A stretch of DNA of 42,044 bases, from the NCBI GenBank assembly GCA_016290315.1, contig JAEETK010000008.1, forward strand, positions 1-42,044. Reading direction: 5' to 3'. Of this stretch, positions 24,730-33,661 are shown piece after piece. How positions within the stretch are numbered: the stretch's first letter is position 1; each line of letters begins with the position of its first letter. A program made the position numbers and the translations under genes. Below the pieces are notes generated by a model. That model saw nothing but the letters and a program-made list of their open reading frames with translations. It did no database searches and had not been told where the DNA came from. The stretch is from Candidatus Saccharimonadota bacterium. Its GTDB lineage: Bacteria; Patescibacteriota; Saccharimonadia; Saccharimonadales; Saccharimonadaceae.

Positions 24730-25733
24730 AATATTCTTGGCTATTCATATTTCCCATTTTTGCAATTATCGCTATTGTAGCCTATTCGATATATCATCGC
24801 AAAACTGGCCAACAAAAGATAAAAAAGTCAGTATTAATATCGCACAGTAAAAAGATAAGAGCTCTGCCCGAATACGAAAAAGCTAGCAAAAAATATCGCA
24901 TTCTATTATGTATTGCAGCTGTGGCGCTCGTCTTTTCGATCGCATCTATCACAATTACTGCGTCCCGACCTATTTCCGTGGATATTATAGAGCCAGACTA
25001 TGAAACTCGCGATATTATGCTATGTATTGACGTTAGCGGTTCACAGGCTACCGAGATCGCAAATGTCATTCTTTACTTTTCGAATGTTGTAGGTAGATTA
25101 AAAGGGCAAAGAATTGGCGTTGGTGTTTTTGCAGAAAAAGCGACAATTCTCTCGCCTTTGACAAACGACTATGTCGCGGTCGAGAATTTGTTAAAAGAAT
25201 TAGTTGTCCTGTATAGAGCAAGAGAGCTAGGGGTTGAACATAACGCAAGCCTCGTAAAAAATTTAGGTAGCGCATCTGCAATTGGCCCGGGGATAATTAA
25301 TTGCGCTTCCGGCTTTGATAAATTAACAGAAGACGGCCGTGCTCAATCGATGATAGTCGCTACGGATAATTTGCAAAACGTAGAAGGCGTAACAGCCGAA
25401 CAGGCTGGCAATTACTTGGCGCGTTACGGCATCACATTGTATGCAATCGACACTATAGACGCAGATGAGGTATCTGTAGACGGCGCCCGTGATCCAGCCA
25501 ACCGTGCGGCTAGCTTGCGTAGAGCGGCGGGAGCTACCGGTGGACTGTACTACAACTTGCCAACGCAAGGCATTAATGGAGAACAGGCAGCAGAAAGCAT
25601 CATGAAACAGGAAGCCGCTAAACACGAAAACGTTGCGCAGTTCATACAAACGGATTCGCCAAAAATATCCACAGCGCTTGCTTTGGTTTCTGTTATCGTA
25701 ATGCTGGTTGCAATTTGGAGACTTAAACTATGA
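24726..25733 (+). CDS. BatA-like VWA membrane protein
   Basis: 335 residues: membrane helices at about 6-22 and 58-79, a VWA domain (95-290) and a final helix (about 313-333). The metal-ion-dependent adhesion site starts with DVSGS at 102-106, and the later Thr (SPLTNDY) and Asp (MIVATDN) positions are in place. In known Bat systems these membrane VWA proteins project the domain into the periplasm or outside and work with MoxR. The start overlaps the previous stop (ATGA) and its own stop overlaps the next start. Confidence 0.9.
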   Translation: MKYSWLFIFPIFAIIAIVAYSIYHRKTGQQKIKKSVLISHSKKIRALPEYEKASKKYRILLCIAAVALVFSIASITITASRPISVDIIEPDYETRDIMLCIDVSGSQATEIANVILYFSNVVGRLKGQRIGVGVFAEKATILSPLTNDYVAVENLLKELVVLYRARELGVEHNASLVKNLGSASAIGPGIINCASGFDKLTEDGRAQSMIVATDNLQNVEGVTAEQAGNYLARYGITLYAIDTIDADEVSVDGARDPANRAASLRRAAGATGGLYYNLPTQGINGEQAAESIMKQEAAKHENVAQFIQTDSPKISTALALVSVIVMLVAIWRLKL

Positions 25734-26713
25734 TTCTGAATCCTATATTACCCATCTATATCATTGCATTATTGGCTATCTTTATAGTAGCGCTTAGTGT
25801 TTTTTGTATTATTAAGAAAAAATACCGTAGCGTTGCAACGCTACGCAGAATCTTAGTATTGGTATTTCTATTAATAACCCTGCTCAGGCCCTCTCTCGCC
25901 GGCGGCACAGCCCAACAGGTCAGTATGGATGTAACGTTATTTTTAATTATCGATAACTCCAATAGCATGTATGTGGAAGATGTAAATGGAGACACTCGTA
26001 TGTCGGCCTTGAAAAAAGATGCCCTGAAAATAATAAAGTCATTTCCGGGCGCTCACTATTCTATCTTTGCGTTGGACAAAGCTACCTACACATTGTTACC
26101 TACCACTACGGATCTTAATGCCACCATGGTCGGGGTAGATACCTTAGATGCTAAAAGTAGCCAAGATAGTGCAGGCTCCGATTTAAACGACTTGATAGTA
26201 TTCGCGCAGGAAGGGATAAAACAATACAATAAAAAGCATCCGGAGTCGCAAAACATAGTAGTACTCATGTCGGACGGCGAAACCACAACGGATTCAGTTG
26301 ATGCGATTTCATTTAGCAGTTTTAAGGCAGTAAGTGCTGGGTTAGTTTTGGGGTACGGTTCAAGCGAGGGCGGTATTGTCCCATATTTCGCGAGCGATAT
26401 TAACCGTGGCGTAGTCAAAAGTGAAAATCCATACTGTTCGTCTTGCATCTCAAAGATAAATGAAGATTATTTGCAAAAAGTCGCGAGCAATTACCATTTT
26501 AAGTATACGCATAGCTACGGCGACATAGACACGGCACTAATCAATAATATGAAAGATACCGCGAAGAGTAAACTCGATACGAGTTCCAATAAAAGCGCGG
26601 TTTCCAATACTGAGTTCTACTGGATTTTTGCATTGATAGTCCTAGTGCTATTGCTTTGGGAATTTGCAAGTAGCTTTAACGTAATCCTATCGGAATATGA
26701 GGTAAAACAATAA
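25730..26713 (+). CDS. BatB-like VWA membrane protein
   Basis: 327 residues with membrane helices at about 8-28 and 40-56, a VWA domain (65-280) and a C-terminal helix (about 296-316). The metal site is intact: DNSNS at 75-79, a conserved Thr region and VVLMSDGETTT. A cysteine pair (YCSSC) inside the domain is unusual for cytoplasm and fits an oxidising outside location. ATGA overlap with the preceding gene; the next ATG follows the TAA at once. Confidence 0.9.
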   Translation: MILNPILPIYIIALLAIFIVALSVFCIIKKKYRSVATLRRILVLVFLLITLLRPSLAGGTAQQVSMDVTLFLIIDNSNSMYVEDVNGDTRMSALKKDALKIIKSFPGAHYSIFALDKATYTLLPTTTDLNATMVGVDTLDAKSSQDSAGSDLNDLIVFAQEGIKQYNKKHPESQNIVVLMSDGETTTDSVDAISFSSFKAVSAGLVLGYGSSEGGIVPYFASDINRGVVKSENPYCSSCISKINEDYLQKVASNYHFKYTHSYGDIDTALINNMKDTAKSKLDTSSNKSAVSNTEFYWIFALIVLVLLLWEFASSFNVILSEYEVKQ

Positions 26714-27454
26714 ATGATTAATCTTGACCCGTCCTTATTAGACCAAGACAAAATTCGAAAAGAAAAACGCAAACAACTCATGAAGCGTTATTCCGTGTCA
26801 CTCGCCCTACTTCTATTAGCTGCGCTATTCTTTCTTTCGACTTGGATATATAACCTAGTCTACCTAGTTAGCTATAATGGTAAAAATTATCCGATTTCCG
26901 AAGGTTTTACCGAGACGCGTTTTATTATTAATATACTCGAGCCGTACATAGCGGATTATAACCAAGGCGCTGCCAGATTAAAAATGGGAAAATACGAGGA
27001 GGCTGAGAAGAGTTTTACCGAGAGCCTCAAAAAGTCACCTGCGGAAGATAGATTATGTCAAATATACGTGAATCTTTCCCTCAGTATTGAATTCCAGGCC
27101 GACAAACTATTAAAATCAAACAGCTTTAATAAATCGATGGAGCTTTACGGAAGAGCCCAAACTATCTTGTTGAATAACAATTGCGCAAAGAAAGGCGCAG
27201 AATCAAGCGGCAAAGATAGCAAAGCAGAGATTGCAGAAACTCGCTTAAACAAAAAACTCGAAGACGCAGCAGACATGATGAACCATACCCAAACAGCTGA
27301 TGACGATGCTAATACTAAACCAGAGGAGAAGCAAATAGACGAAAACTCTTTAAAGGATATACAAAACCAAGTGGTGTCGCCGAACAGTATTCGCAGCGAC
27401 TTATACAGCCAGACTAAAAAATATTGCAATTATAGCTCAGGTAAATGTCAGTAA
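26714..27454 (+). CDS. TPR protein (BatC-like), last gene of the Bat operon
   Basis: 246 residues: a basic N-terminus, one membrane helix (about 27-48), then tetratricopeptide-like helices (about 78-160, NQGAARLKMGKYEEAEKSFTESLKKSP matches the TPR consensus) and a low-complexity acidic tail. TPR proteins close many MoxR/Bat operons as scaffolds. It begins immediately at the preceding stop codon and converges with the cysteine desulfurase gene, with 12 bases between the stops and no evident terminator. Confidence 0.85.
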   Translation: MINLDPSLLDQDKIRKEKRKQLMKRYSVSLALLLLAALFFLSTWIYNLVYLVSYNGKNYPISEGFTETRFIINILEPYIADYNQGAARLKMGKYEEAEKSFTESLKKSPAEDRLCQIYVNLSLSIEFQADKLLKSNSFNKSMELYGRAQTILLNNNCAKKGAESSGKDSKAEIAETRLNKKLEDAADMMNHTQTADDDANTKPEEKQIDENSLKDIQNQVVSPNSIRSDLYSQTKKYCNYSSGKCQ

Positions 27455-27466
27455 ATTAGTGCTAAG

Positions 27467-28621
27467 CTATTTTCGAATTCGTTTGAGTTCCGCACGTATT
27501 ATTTCGTGTATTATCTCGCTAGCTTCGGATATAGCGAGCTCGTCGGTTTGTTTTCCAATAGTGATACGCAAGGACCCGGATATTTCTGGGTCTGTTAGAC
27601 CAATTGCTTGGAGTGTGGGAGATTTGATACCTTTACTAGCGGCGCACGCGGCGCCGGTTGAGACGTACACTTCCCTGTCTTCAAGTGCATAAATTAATCG
27701 CTCGGCGTCGAGCCCGGGAATACTAATTGGCAGAAAGTTTACAAGCTGACCCTTGTCTCTGCCAAGGAAGATTATATTCGGTAGATCTTCAAGATTCTTG
27801 CGGAACTTCTGTTTTAACTCCCCTAGGCGCTTGCGCTCTCCGTTCAAATGTTTTTCCGCATCCGTAATTGCCGCCGCAAAAGCGATCGTAGCAGGGACAT
27901 TTTCCGTCCCACTACGTAAGCCCATTTCCTGACCACCCCCAACAGTAAGTGGCTTTATCTTTACGTTTCTCCCTACATATAACGCGCCAATACCCTTTGG
28001 ACCGTATACTTTAGCCGCATTCAGGGTGAGCAAATCTACGCCTAGACGGTTTAGTTTTACCTCCATTAGTCCAAGCCCCTGCGAAGCGTCCGTATGAAGA
28101 TACAGAGGAGTTCGCTCGCCCGCAAAAGCTCGCCGCTGGCGCTCCTCGGCGACTATGCGTCCTAGTTCCGAAATTGGCTGAATTGTTCCTAATTCCGAAG
28201 AAACCAAACAGACTGATACGAATTGTGTTTTTGGCGTCAGTTTAGCGCGAAAGTCGTCAAGGTCAATGCGCCCATACTTATCTACATTTATTAATTGATA
28301 TTTTCCGGCCCGCTTGGCATTCTCTAATACGGATGGATGCTCCGTTGCAGATACGAGAACCTCCGCATCAGCACTAGGCGAAATAACCGAAAAGGCTAGA
28401 TTAGTAGCCTCGGTCGCCCCAGAAGTCATAACTAAATCTGCACCCTTCGCGCCAATTACGTGCGCTATGTCATCTTTGGCTTTCTCATAGGTGCGCCGAA
28501 CCTCGGTCGCAGGCAGATATGCGGCGGACGGGTTAAAAAAGCGCTCACTAAAATATGGCAACATAGCCTTGAGAGCCTTGTCGGAAAGAGGCGTCGCCGC
28601 AGCGTAATCAAGATAAATCAT
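27467..28621 (-). CDS. Cysteine desulfurase (NifS/IscS family)
   Basis: 384 residues. The PLP enzyme removes sulfur from cysteine as an enzyme-bound persulfide. Seen: N-terminal YLDYAAATPLS, the TSGATEATNLA loop, EHPSV, the HTDASQ strand and PLP lysine Lys204 in NAAKVYGPKGIG, where most relatives have His just before the Lys. The catalytic-loop cysteine is Cys326 in STGAACAASKG. The start overlaps the stop of the upstream transporter by four bases. With no Fe-S scaffold genes nearby, supplying sulfur to MnmA is a reasonable guess. Confidence 0.92.
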   Translation of the reverse strand: MIYLDYAAATPLSDKALKAMLPYFSERFFNPSAAYLPATEVRRTYEKAKDDIAHVIGAKGADLVMTSGATEATNLAFSVISPSADAEVLVSATEHPSVLENAKRAGKYQLINVDKYGRIDLDDFRAKLTPKTQFVSVCLVSSELGTIQPISELGRIVAEERQRRAFAGERTPLYLHTDASQGLGLMEVKLNRLGVDLLTLNAAKVYGPKGIGALYVGRNVKIKPLTVGGGQEMGLRSGTENVPATIAFAAAITDAEKHLNGERKRLGELKQKFRKNLEDLPNIIFLGRDKGQLVNFLPISIPGLDAERLIYALEDREVYVSTGAACAASKGIKSPTLQAIGLTDPEISGSLRITIGKQTDELAISEASEIIHEIIRAELKRIRK

Positions 28622-29859
28622 GTTCTTATTTTATCACGAGACCACATTTTTGACGGAAGAGTCAAGTAAACAACCGGGAAGATGGCAAATGACGACAAAA
28701 GTGCAAACGGCATTAGTAGGTAATCCAGTCCAAGATTAATTAGAGTCAGAACAATCGTAATCGTAACTATGCGTCCGACCGAAAGAAAAACCTCTGCGAT
28801 TGATTCGATTTCTACCCGATAAGAGTCATCGCGTAGGTGGCGGCTCAGAATATCTTGCAGGCGCGTAATCGTCAACGTGCTATTATAAAAGCTCTCGATG
28901 ATCGATTGCGTATAGACATAAAACACAATTGCAATAACCGGATTATTCGGAAAAAGGATTGCGCATAATGGCAACAGAACTGCTGGAGGTAGAATTGAAA
29001 AAAGAATAGTCTTCTGAAGACGCGCGCGATGGCTAGCTCGCCGATATAGCCACAGCACGACAATAGCAACAGCCGAAGCGGTAGCCGTGAAAATGCCTAA
29101 ATTCAAATCAGAGCCAGCACTACGATAGACATTGATTTGCGCAACCATTAAATACCCCGCGCTAGAAACGATTATTCCGCGCAAAAGTGATAGGTAGATT
29201 ATTTTATGCATAGAATCATGTTTTAGCATAAAGCGCATTACATCCATAATCGTGTGTTCTTCGGCTTTTTTAACTTTGCCGTCCTTATTAACAGGATGAA
29301 ACATCATTGATAACAACAATTGGGAAATCGATATAATTAAGATAACATTCGCCGTACGCACATAGCTCGAATTGCTAATAATGATACCCAGCACTACTGG
29401 CATTGCAACTTTTGCGAGTTCTATCCAAGATTGCCCCACGCTCTTGAAGCGAAGCCGGCGATCGTCTGCTATCTCGGTAGTATCGAAGTACATTTTTGGC
29501 CGCCAATACAGTACCGATTCTAACGCTGAAAAGACGGCAATTACAAACGGAAAATATGGCGATGCGCTATTGAGGAAAATAACGCCGATAATCTGAAAGA
29601 TTGAGAATATCATACTCGTACGCCACGCCAGTAGAGTGTGACGACGCGTCAAGCGAAGCAAGACAATCGAAAATATCCCCATTAAAGCGTAGCGAACGAT
29701 GCAGTAGATCAAAAAGCTGGCCGGCGAATCTTTTAACGAGGCTCGGATCATGAAAGCCATTAAAAATACGTTCATGAATGCAGATTTACTATGCAACAGG
29801 ATATCAACTGCAATCAGAACGTTTTCATTCGTGCGCATTTTACGCAATTTCTGAAGCAT
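28618..29859 (-). CDS. MFS-type multi-spanning transporter
   Basis: 413 residues with about ten to twelve hydrophobic helices separated by short basic loops (LLRLTRRHTLL, RRASHRARLQK), the pattern of the major facilitator superfamily. I do not see a substrate-specific motif. It is coupled by an ATGA overlap to the cysteine desulfurase, which could hint at a cysteine- or sulfur-related role, but that is speculation. The promoter is leaderless type. Confidence 0.75.
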   Translation of the reverse strand: MLQKLRKMRTNENVLIAVDILLHSKSAFMNVFLMAFMIRASLKDSPASFLIYCIVRYALMGIFSIVLLRLTRRHTLLAWRTSMIFSIFQIIGVIFLNSASPYFPFVIAVFSALESVLYWRPKMYFDTTEIADDRRLRFKSVGQSWIELAKVAMPVVLGIIISNSSYVRTANVILIISISQLLLSMMFHPVNKDGKVKKAEEHTIMDVMRFMLKHDSMHKIIYLSLLRGIIVSSAGYLMVAQINVYRSAGSDLNLGIFTATASAVAIVVLWLYRRASHRARLQKTILFSILPPAVLLPLCAILFPNNPVIAIVFYVYTQSIIESFYNSTLTITRLQDILSRHLRDDSYRVEIESIAEVFLSVGRIVTITIVLTLINLGLDYLLMPFALLSSFAIFPVVYLTLPSKMWSRDKIRT

Positions 29860-29865
29860 GAGTAT

Positions 29866-29871
29866 ATTTTA
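29866..29871 (-). promoter_or_regulatory. -10 box of the transporter-desulfurase operon (leaderless type)
   Basis: TGC-TAAAAT extended box, ending six bases before the ATG at 29859. Confidence 0.65.
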
Positions 29872-29904
29872 GCATAAACGCAATAAAACAGCTAATAACG
29901 AACT

Positions 29905-30273
29905 CTACTTGCTGTAGATGTGCGATTTAACTAAGCGCAAGTATGCCTTTGTGGCGTTACGAAAATTTTCTAATTCTTCGCCAGTAACCTTATGGTAATC
30001 GTTTTCTCTACCGACCTGTTTGTATACGCCGTTCTCGCGCACTTCGTAACGAATCGTAAGACCATCTTCATACCAGAGCCAAACATTCTTCTTTAGGCAA
30101 AAGAACTCGCGCGAATGGCCTTTTTGAACCTCGCCAAAAAGCGTACGCCCGAGCGCTGATTCTGCATTAATTAGGTCGCGCTCGACCGTTTTGCGACGCG
30201 CGTCTCGATTCGGATAGGCGACGTCTTTCTTTTTTATGCCTAGAAAATGTTGTTTAATATTGCGTTGCGGCAT
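29905..30273 (-). CDS. Conserved-looking small protein, unknown
   Basis: 122 residues, basic at the N-terminus (KKKDVAYPNRDARRK), then a mixed alpha/beta region with LWYEDGLTIRYEV and a closing helix. No membrane segment and no recognised family. Its start lies 34 bases inside the previous gene in another frame, so the two are probably co-translated. It ends the TatD-containing run. Confidence 0.65.
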   Translation of the reverse strand: MPQRNIKQHFLGIKKKDVAYPNRDARRKTVERDLINAESALGRTLFGEVQKGHSREFFCLKKNVWLWYEDGLTIRYEVRENGVYKQVGRENDYHKVTGEELENFRNATKAYLRLVKSHIYSK

Positions 30274-30572
30274 GCTAATACCTCATCAGAGACAGCACTT
30301 AGCTCTTTATAGAGTTTCTTATCTTCATAAGTGGCTTTTGCCGAGTAATGAACTGGCACCAAAGACGAAACCTGAACCGTTTGAACGGGAGTGGTTTGCG
30401 CTACGGACACCGTTTGCGGAGATTGTGGGGCTTCCACTGGAGTAGCAACAACAGGGGCGCTAACTTCTGGCGCGATTAGTTGTTTTTTCTGCTCCGCTTC
30501 TTCGACGGCGGCCTTAATAACGCTCGAGACAGGAATGTGGAATGTCGAATCGGCATCGTTGTCGTCATACAT
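30240..30572 (-). CDS. Small Pro/Val/Thr-rich protein, unknown
   Basis: 110 residues: a short folded-looking N-terminus (STFHIPVSSVIKAAVEEAEQ), a central low-complexity Pro/Val/Ala/Thr stretch (about 33-75), and a C-terminal helix with one cysteine. AAGGAGG lies eight bases upstream of the ATG, just behind the TatD stop codon. Function unknown. Confidence 0.65.
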   Translation of the reverse strand: MYDDNDADSTFHIPVSSVIKAAVEEAEQKKQLIAPEVSAPVVATPVEAPQSPQTVSVAQTTPVQTVQVSSLVPVHYSAKATYEDKKLYKELSAVSDEVLACRNAILNNIF

Positions 30573-30584
30573 AATTAAGCCTCC

Positions 30585-31337
30585 TTAAATTTTAAATAGT
30601 TTTTCGGCATTTTTAGTAGTAATATCTGCCACTTTGTCGAAACTAATTTGATAGTATTGCGCTGCCCAATCGGCTATATTCTTTATATAGCCCGGCTTAT
30701 TTATTGTACCACGAAATGGCTTTGGTGTCAAGAACGGAGCGTCGGTTTCAAGAATAATTCGTTCTAGCGGAGGGTGTGGGATTTTTGCAAAAGTCGACAA
30801 CCCATTAACTCCGAAATATAATCCCCTTTTCAGGCCTTGCTGAAGATTATCATCGTTATCAGAAAAAGAGTGCAAAACAGAGGTGGGGAGATGGAAATTA
30901 TCATAAATTGGCCAAAAATCGCTGAAGGCATCTCGCACGTGGAAGCTTACGGGTAGTTTATAATCTTGCGCAATTTGTAGCATATTTTCAAGCAAATATG
31001 CTTGCCATTCGCGATTATAGCCGTCAAAGTGATAATCTAGGCCAATTTCGCCGATTGCAACCAATTTAGAGTCATCTAAAGCATTGGCGATAACATTCTT
31101 AAGGTCCTGCTCTAGCTTAGCACGATCTCCATCATAATCGTTTGGGTGATAGCCGAAGGTCCACCATACTTCGTCATGCGCCACAGCAAAATCACGTGCC
31201 GCTAGTGAATCTTGTGGGTCCGTACCAATTACGATTATTTTATCGACGCCGTTCTGATGCGCATGCTCAATTGCCGCATCTAATGGCGGGTCAAAAAACT
31301 GTTTATCATGAATATGACAATGCGTGTCGACAAGCAT
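30585..31337 (-). CDS. tatD: TatD-family metal-dependent hydrolase
   Basis: 250 residues, full length. TatD proteins are TIM-barrel metallo-nucleases (3'-5' exonuclease/DNase) involved in DNA repair and turnover. Metal ligands visible: DTHCHIH (N-terminal HxH), the central Glu in IGEIGLDYH, His in SFHVRD, His in LHSF and the C-terminal Asp in LETDAPFL. It starts one base after the DUF4868 gene stops, so they share an mRNA. Confidence 0.93.
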   Translation of the reverse strand: MLVDTHCHIHDKQFFDPPLDAAIEHAHQNGVDKIIVIGTDPQDSLAARDFAVAHDEVWWTFGYHPNDYDGDRAKLEQDLKNVIANALDDSKLVAIGEIGLDYHFDGYNREWQAYLLENMLQIAQDYKLPVSFHVRDAFSDFWPIYDNFHLPTSVLHSFSDNDDNLQQGLKRGLYFGVNGLSTFAKIPHPPLERIILETDAPFLTPKPFRGTINKPGYIKNIADWAAQYYQISFDKVADITTKNAEKLFKI

Positions 31338-31338
31338 A

Positions 31339-32340
31339 TTATCCGCGCGGAGGCTCCCCTTCCGGTTCGTCTAGAAGTTTCTTACTCTTAATCTCATATC
31401 GGCGACCGTTGACGGGCGAAACGAAGTAATCCTCGCTTAGCAAATTCACGAACATATTTAGGTCTTTATCGTCCATAATAATAATTTTGCCGTCATCATC
31501 GGTCATAAGCTCCAGCTGCATTTCGTCTGCGTAATCCAGAAGTTGATCCTGCTTCATCTCACCAATTTCAACCGCCTGAAGCTTCTTTACGAGAGGTTTT
31601 TTATCTTCTAGCAAAGCATTCAATGTTAGGCCTTCTGGGAAACTGAGGCTATATGCGTCCTGAAGCTCCTTGGCCTTTTGCTCGGAGATTACCTGCTGTT
31701 TATAATCGTATTGGAAGAGCTTTTCAAACTTGGACTGATTAAAGATGACGATATTGCCATCTACGATCGCCGTCTCGTTGCCTTCTGGTACCTTAATGGC
31801 AACATCGGCAGTAAGCGGCTCAAAGCTTTCGCCGTTTAGCTCCCAGCTAAGTTTTCCTTTTAGTGCGGAGCTAGCCGCTAAACCCTTGGCAATATAGAAA
31901 GTCTTCTGCCCCTCATCGCCAGGGTAGGTGAACTTTGCCACGATACCTTTTATGCGTTTAAATTCGTACTCGTTATCTGTAAAAAACGCTATGTCTTTAT
32001 ATTCGTTCTCGATTAGATGGATTAACGTCTCTGCACGACCGACTTTTTCTAGGTCGATACGATAAATTACCTTGTCTTCCCCATCGGATAACTCATATTC
32101 GCGGCATTCTAGCCCCTTGTCGGCTTCTTTGATAACAAACTCTACCGCCTCGAGCATAAACATTGAGCGAATCGTCTGCATCAAAACATCGCTGTAGCGC
32201 ACCTTATACGGCGTATAGTTCTTGTTGAATAGAAATAATTCTACGGAAATGTTATTTTTAACTTCATCGACGGAGTTTGCCCACTGAAATACGTCAAATT
32301 CTGTCTGGCCAGCCGCCTGGCCTTCTTCTGTTTGCTCCAT
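31339..32340 (-). CDS. DUF4868 (KwaB-like) protein
   Basis: 333 residues, no membrane segment. From about residue 120 the order of elements follows what I know of DUF4868: a KGIVAKFTY strand, FYIAKGLAAS, a strand pair ending in GNIVIFNQSKFEKLFQYDY, the helical middle, and the end DKDLNMFVNLLSEDYFVSPVNG..YEIKSKK. DUF4868 is the domain of KwaB in the Kiwa anti-phage system, but it also occurs alone. The membrane partner KwaA is not adjacent. A TATACT promoter and AAGGAGG (five bases before ATG) precede it. TatD follows directly. A defence function is unproven. Confidence 0.65.
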   Translation of the reverse strand: MEQTEEGQAAGQTEFDVFQWANSVDEVKNNISVELFLFNKNYTPYKVRYSDVLMQTIRSMFMLEAVEFVIKEADKGLECREYELSDGEDKVIYRIDLEKVGRAETLIHLIENEYKDIAFFTDNEYEFKRIKGIVAKFTYPGDEGQKTFYIAKGLAASSALKGKLSWELNGESFEPLTADVAIKVPEGNETAIVDGNIVIFNQSKFEKLFQYDYKQQVISEQKAKELQDAYSLSFPEGLTLNALLEDKKPLVKKLQAVEIGEMKQDQLLDYADEMQLELMTDDDGKIIIMDDKDLNMFVNLLSEDYFVSPVNGRRYEIKSKKLLDEPEGEPPRG

Positions 32341-32361
32341 TTAGCCTCCTTATACTTAATT

Positions 32362-32367
32362 AGTATA
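32362..32367 (-). promoter_or_regulatory. Extended -10 box of the DUF4868-TatD operon
   Basis: TGC-TATACT. The expected start near 32355 gives a short leader holding AAGGAGG. Confidence 0.6.
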
Positions 32368-32372
32368 GCAAA

Positions 32373-33614
32373 TTATTCTTTTAATGCAGCGTCCAACTGA
32401 GGGTCTTCTTCTTTATTGATCTGATCAAAAGTGCGTTCAACTTCTTTGTCTGGCACAATTCCCTCGCCGTTGATGTTTTTGCCTTTGGGCGTATACCATT
32501 TCGCTACCGTCACGCGAAGCAGCTCACCGCCAGTGAGTTTTTGAAGCGCCTGCACGCTCCCCTTGCCGTAAGTTTTCTCACCGATTAGTTTAGCGAGGTC
32601 ATAATCTTGCAGGGCGCCAGCCACAATTTCGGAAGCCGAGGCGGTTGAACCGTTTACGAGCACGATTGTTTTTGTGTTTTTTAGAATGGCGCTCCCACCT
32701 TTTGCATAGACTTTTTCGTTATATAATCCGCTTTGCGATTTTTGCTCAACAATTAGCTTGCCAGACTCAACCCACAATGAGGCAACTTCCTGAGCGGCCG
32801 TGACATACCCACCACCATTTCCACGAAGGTCAATGATGACTTTTTTAACTTTTTTATCAATAGCTTCCTGCGCCTTTTCGCGAGCTAATTTTCCAGTGTC
32901 GCTGTCGAAACGAGTAATCGTGATGATAGCCGCATTGCCTTTATAGTCTGAATATACACTGACGTTATTAATGATTTCTCGAACTAAATCAAAGCTGACT
33001 TCTTTATTGTCGCGCATGACGGTCAATTTGACTTTTGTACCCGCTTCGCCACGAAGTTTTTTCGCTACATCTTCTACACCTAAACCGCTAATATCTTCGT
33101 CGTCTGCTTTGTAGATGATATCTCCCGCGAGAACCCCCGCCTTGCGAGCTGGGTTATCTGGCGTAGTGCGAAGAACTTTTACTAAGCCATCACGCTCACC
33201 GATCTCTACGCCAATGCCAGCACCAACATCACCCTCGAGTTCCTTATCGAATTCTTCGGCCTCTTTGGCGTTCATGTAATATGTATATTTGTCACCGGCG
33301 GCATTGACGAGGCCTCGCTTTGCCTCCTCGATAACTTTTTTCCGATCGAGCGAACCGTCAAAACTAGAAGAAAGCTCGCCGTAGACATCGTTAAGCTCAT
33401 CAAAGCTAATACTAGTGGCAGCCCGATTGCCCAATGCGGTATTTATATTATTGCTAATTTTATCGAAATTAATCCCGACTATGACGCCAATCGCCATCGT
33501 AACGGCGGCGACAATTACGGTCGTAGTAAGATTTACTTTCTTTTCGGGTTTGGACGGCGCATTGTAGATAGAACGCGTCGGATTATTAGATTCTTTCGCA
33601 GTTGTTTTAGCCAT
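32373..33614 (-). CDS. S41 C-terminal processing peptidase (CtpB-like)
   Basis: 413 residues: one membrane segment (about 30-48), an N-terminal helical region, a PDZ domain (about 128-205) and the S41 protease domain. Catalytic residues can be set by the CtpB spacing: Ser326 in STASASEI, Lys351 and Gln355 in YGKGSVQ. The family cuts envelope proteins at their C-terminus; in several bacteria it trims wall hydrolases or their activators. Its place beside the CHAP hydrolase and ftsEX matches the common prfB-ftsE-ftsX-hydrolase-ctp neighbourhood. Promoter leaderless type. Confidence 0.93.
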   Translation of the reverse strand: MAKTTAKESNNPTRSIYNAPSKPEKKVNLTTTVIVAAVTMAIGVIVGINFDKISNNINTALGNRAATSISFDELNDVYGELSSSFDGSLDRKKVIEEAKRGLVNAAGDKYTYYMNAKEAEEFDKELEGDVGAGIGVEIGERDGLVKVLRTTPDNPARKAGVLAGDIIYKADDEDISGLGVEDVAKKLRGEAGTKVKLTVMRDNKEVSFDLVREIINNVSVYSDYKGNAAIITITRFDSDTGKLAREKAQEAIDKKVKKVIIDLRGNGGGYVTAAQEVASLWVESGKLIVEQKSQSGLYNEKVYAKGGSAILKNTKTIVLVNGSTASASEIVAGALQDYDLAKLIGEKTYGKGSVQALQKLTGGELLRVTVAKWYTPKGKNINGEGIVPDKEVERTFDQINKEEDPQLDAALKE

Positions 33615-33620
33615 AAGGAT

Positions 33621-33626
33621 ATTTTA
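33621..33626 (-). promoter_or_regulatory. -10 box of the S41 peptidase (leaderless type)
   Basis: TAAAAT ending six bases before the ATG at 33614. Confidence 0.6.
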
Positions 33627-33661
33627 TCACAGTATGGCACTAATGGTTTGGAGCTGAACGG

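Noticed and set aside
31339-32340. A complete Kiwa defence system
   Set aside because: Only the KwaB-like part is seen; neighbours are an S41 protease and tatD and no KwaA-like four-helix membrane protein is adjacent.
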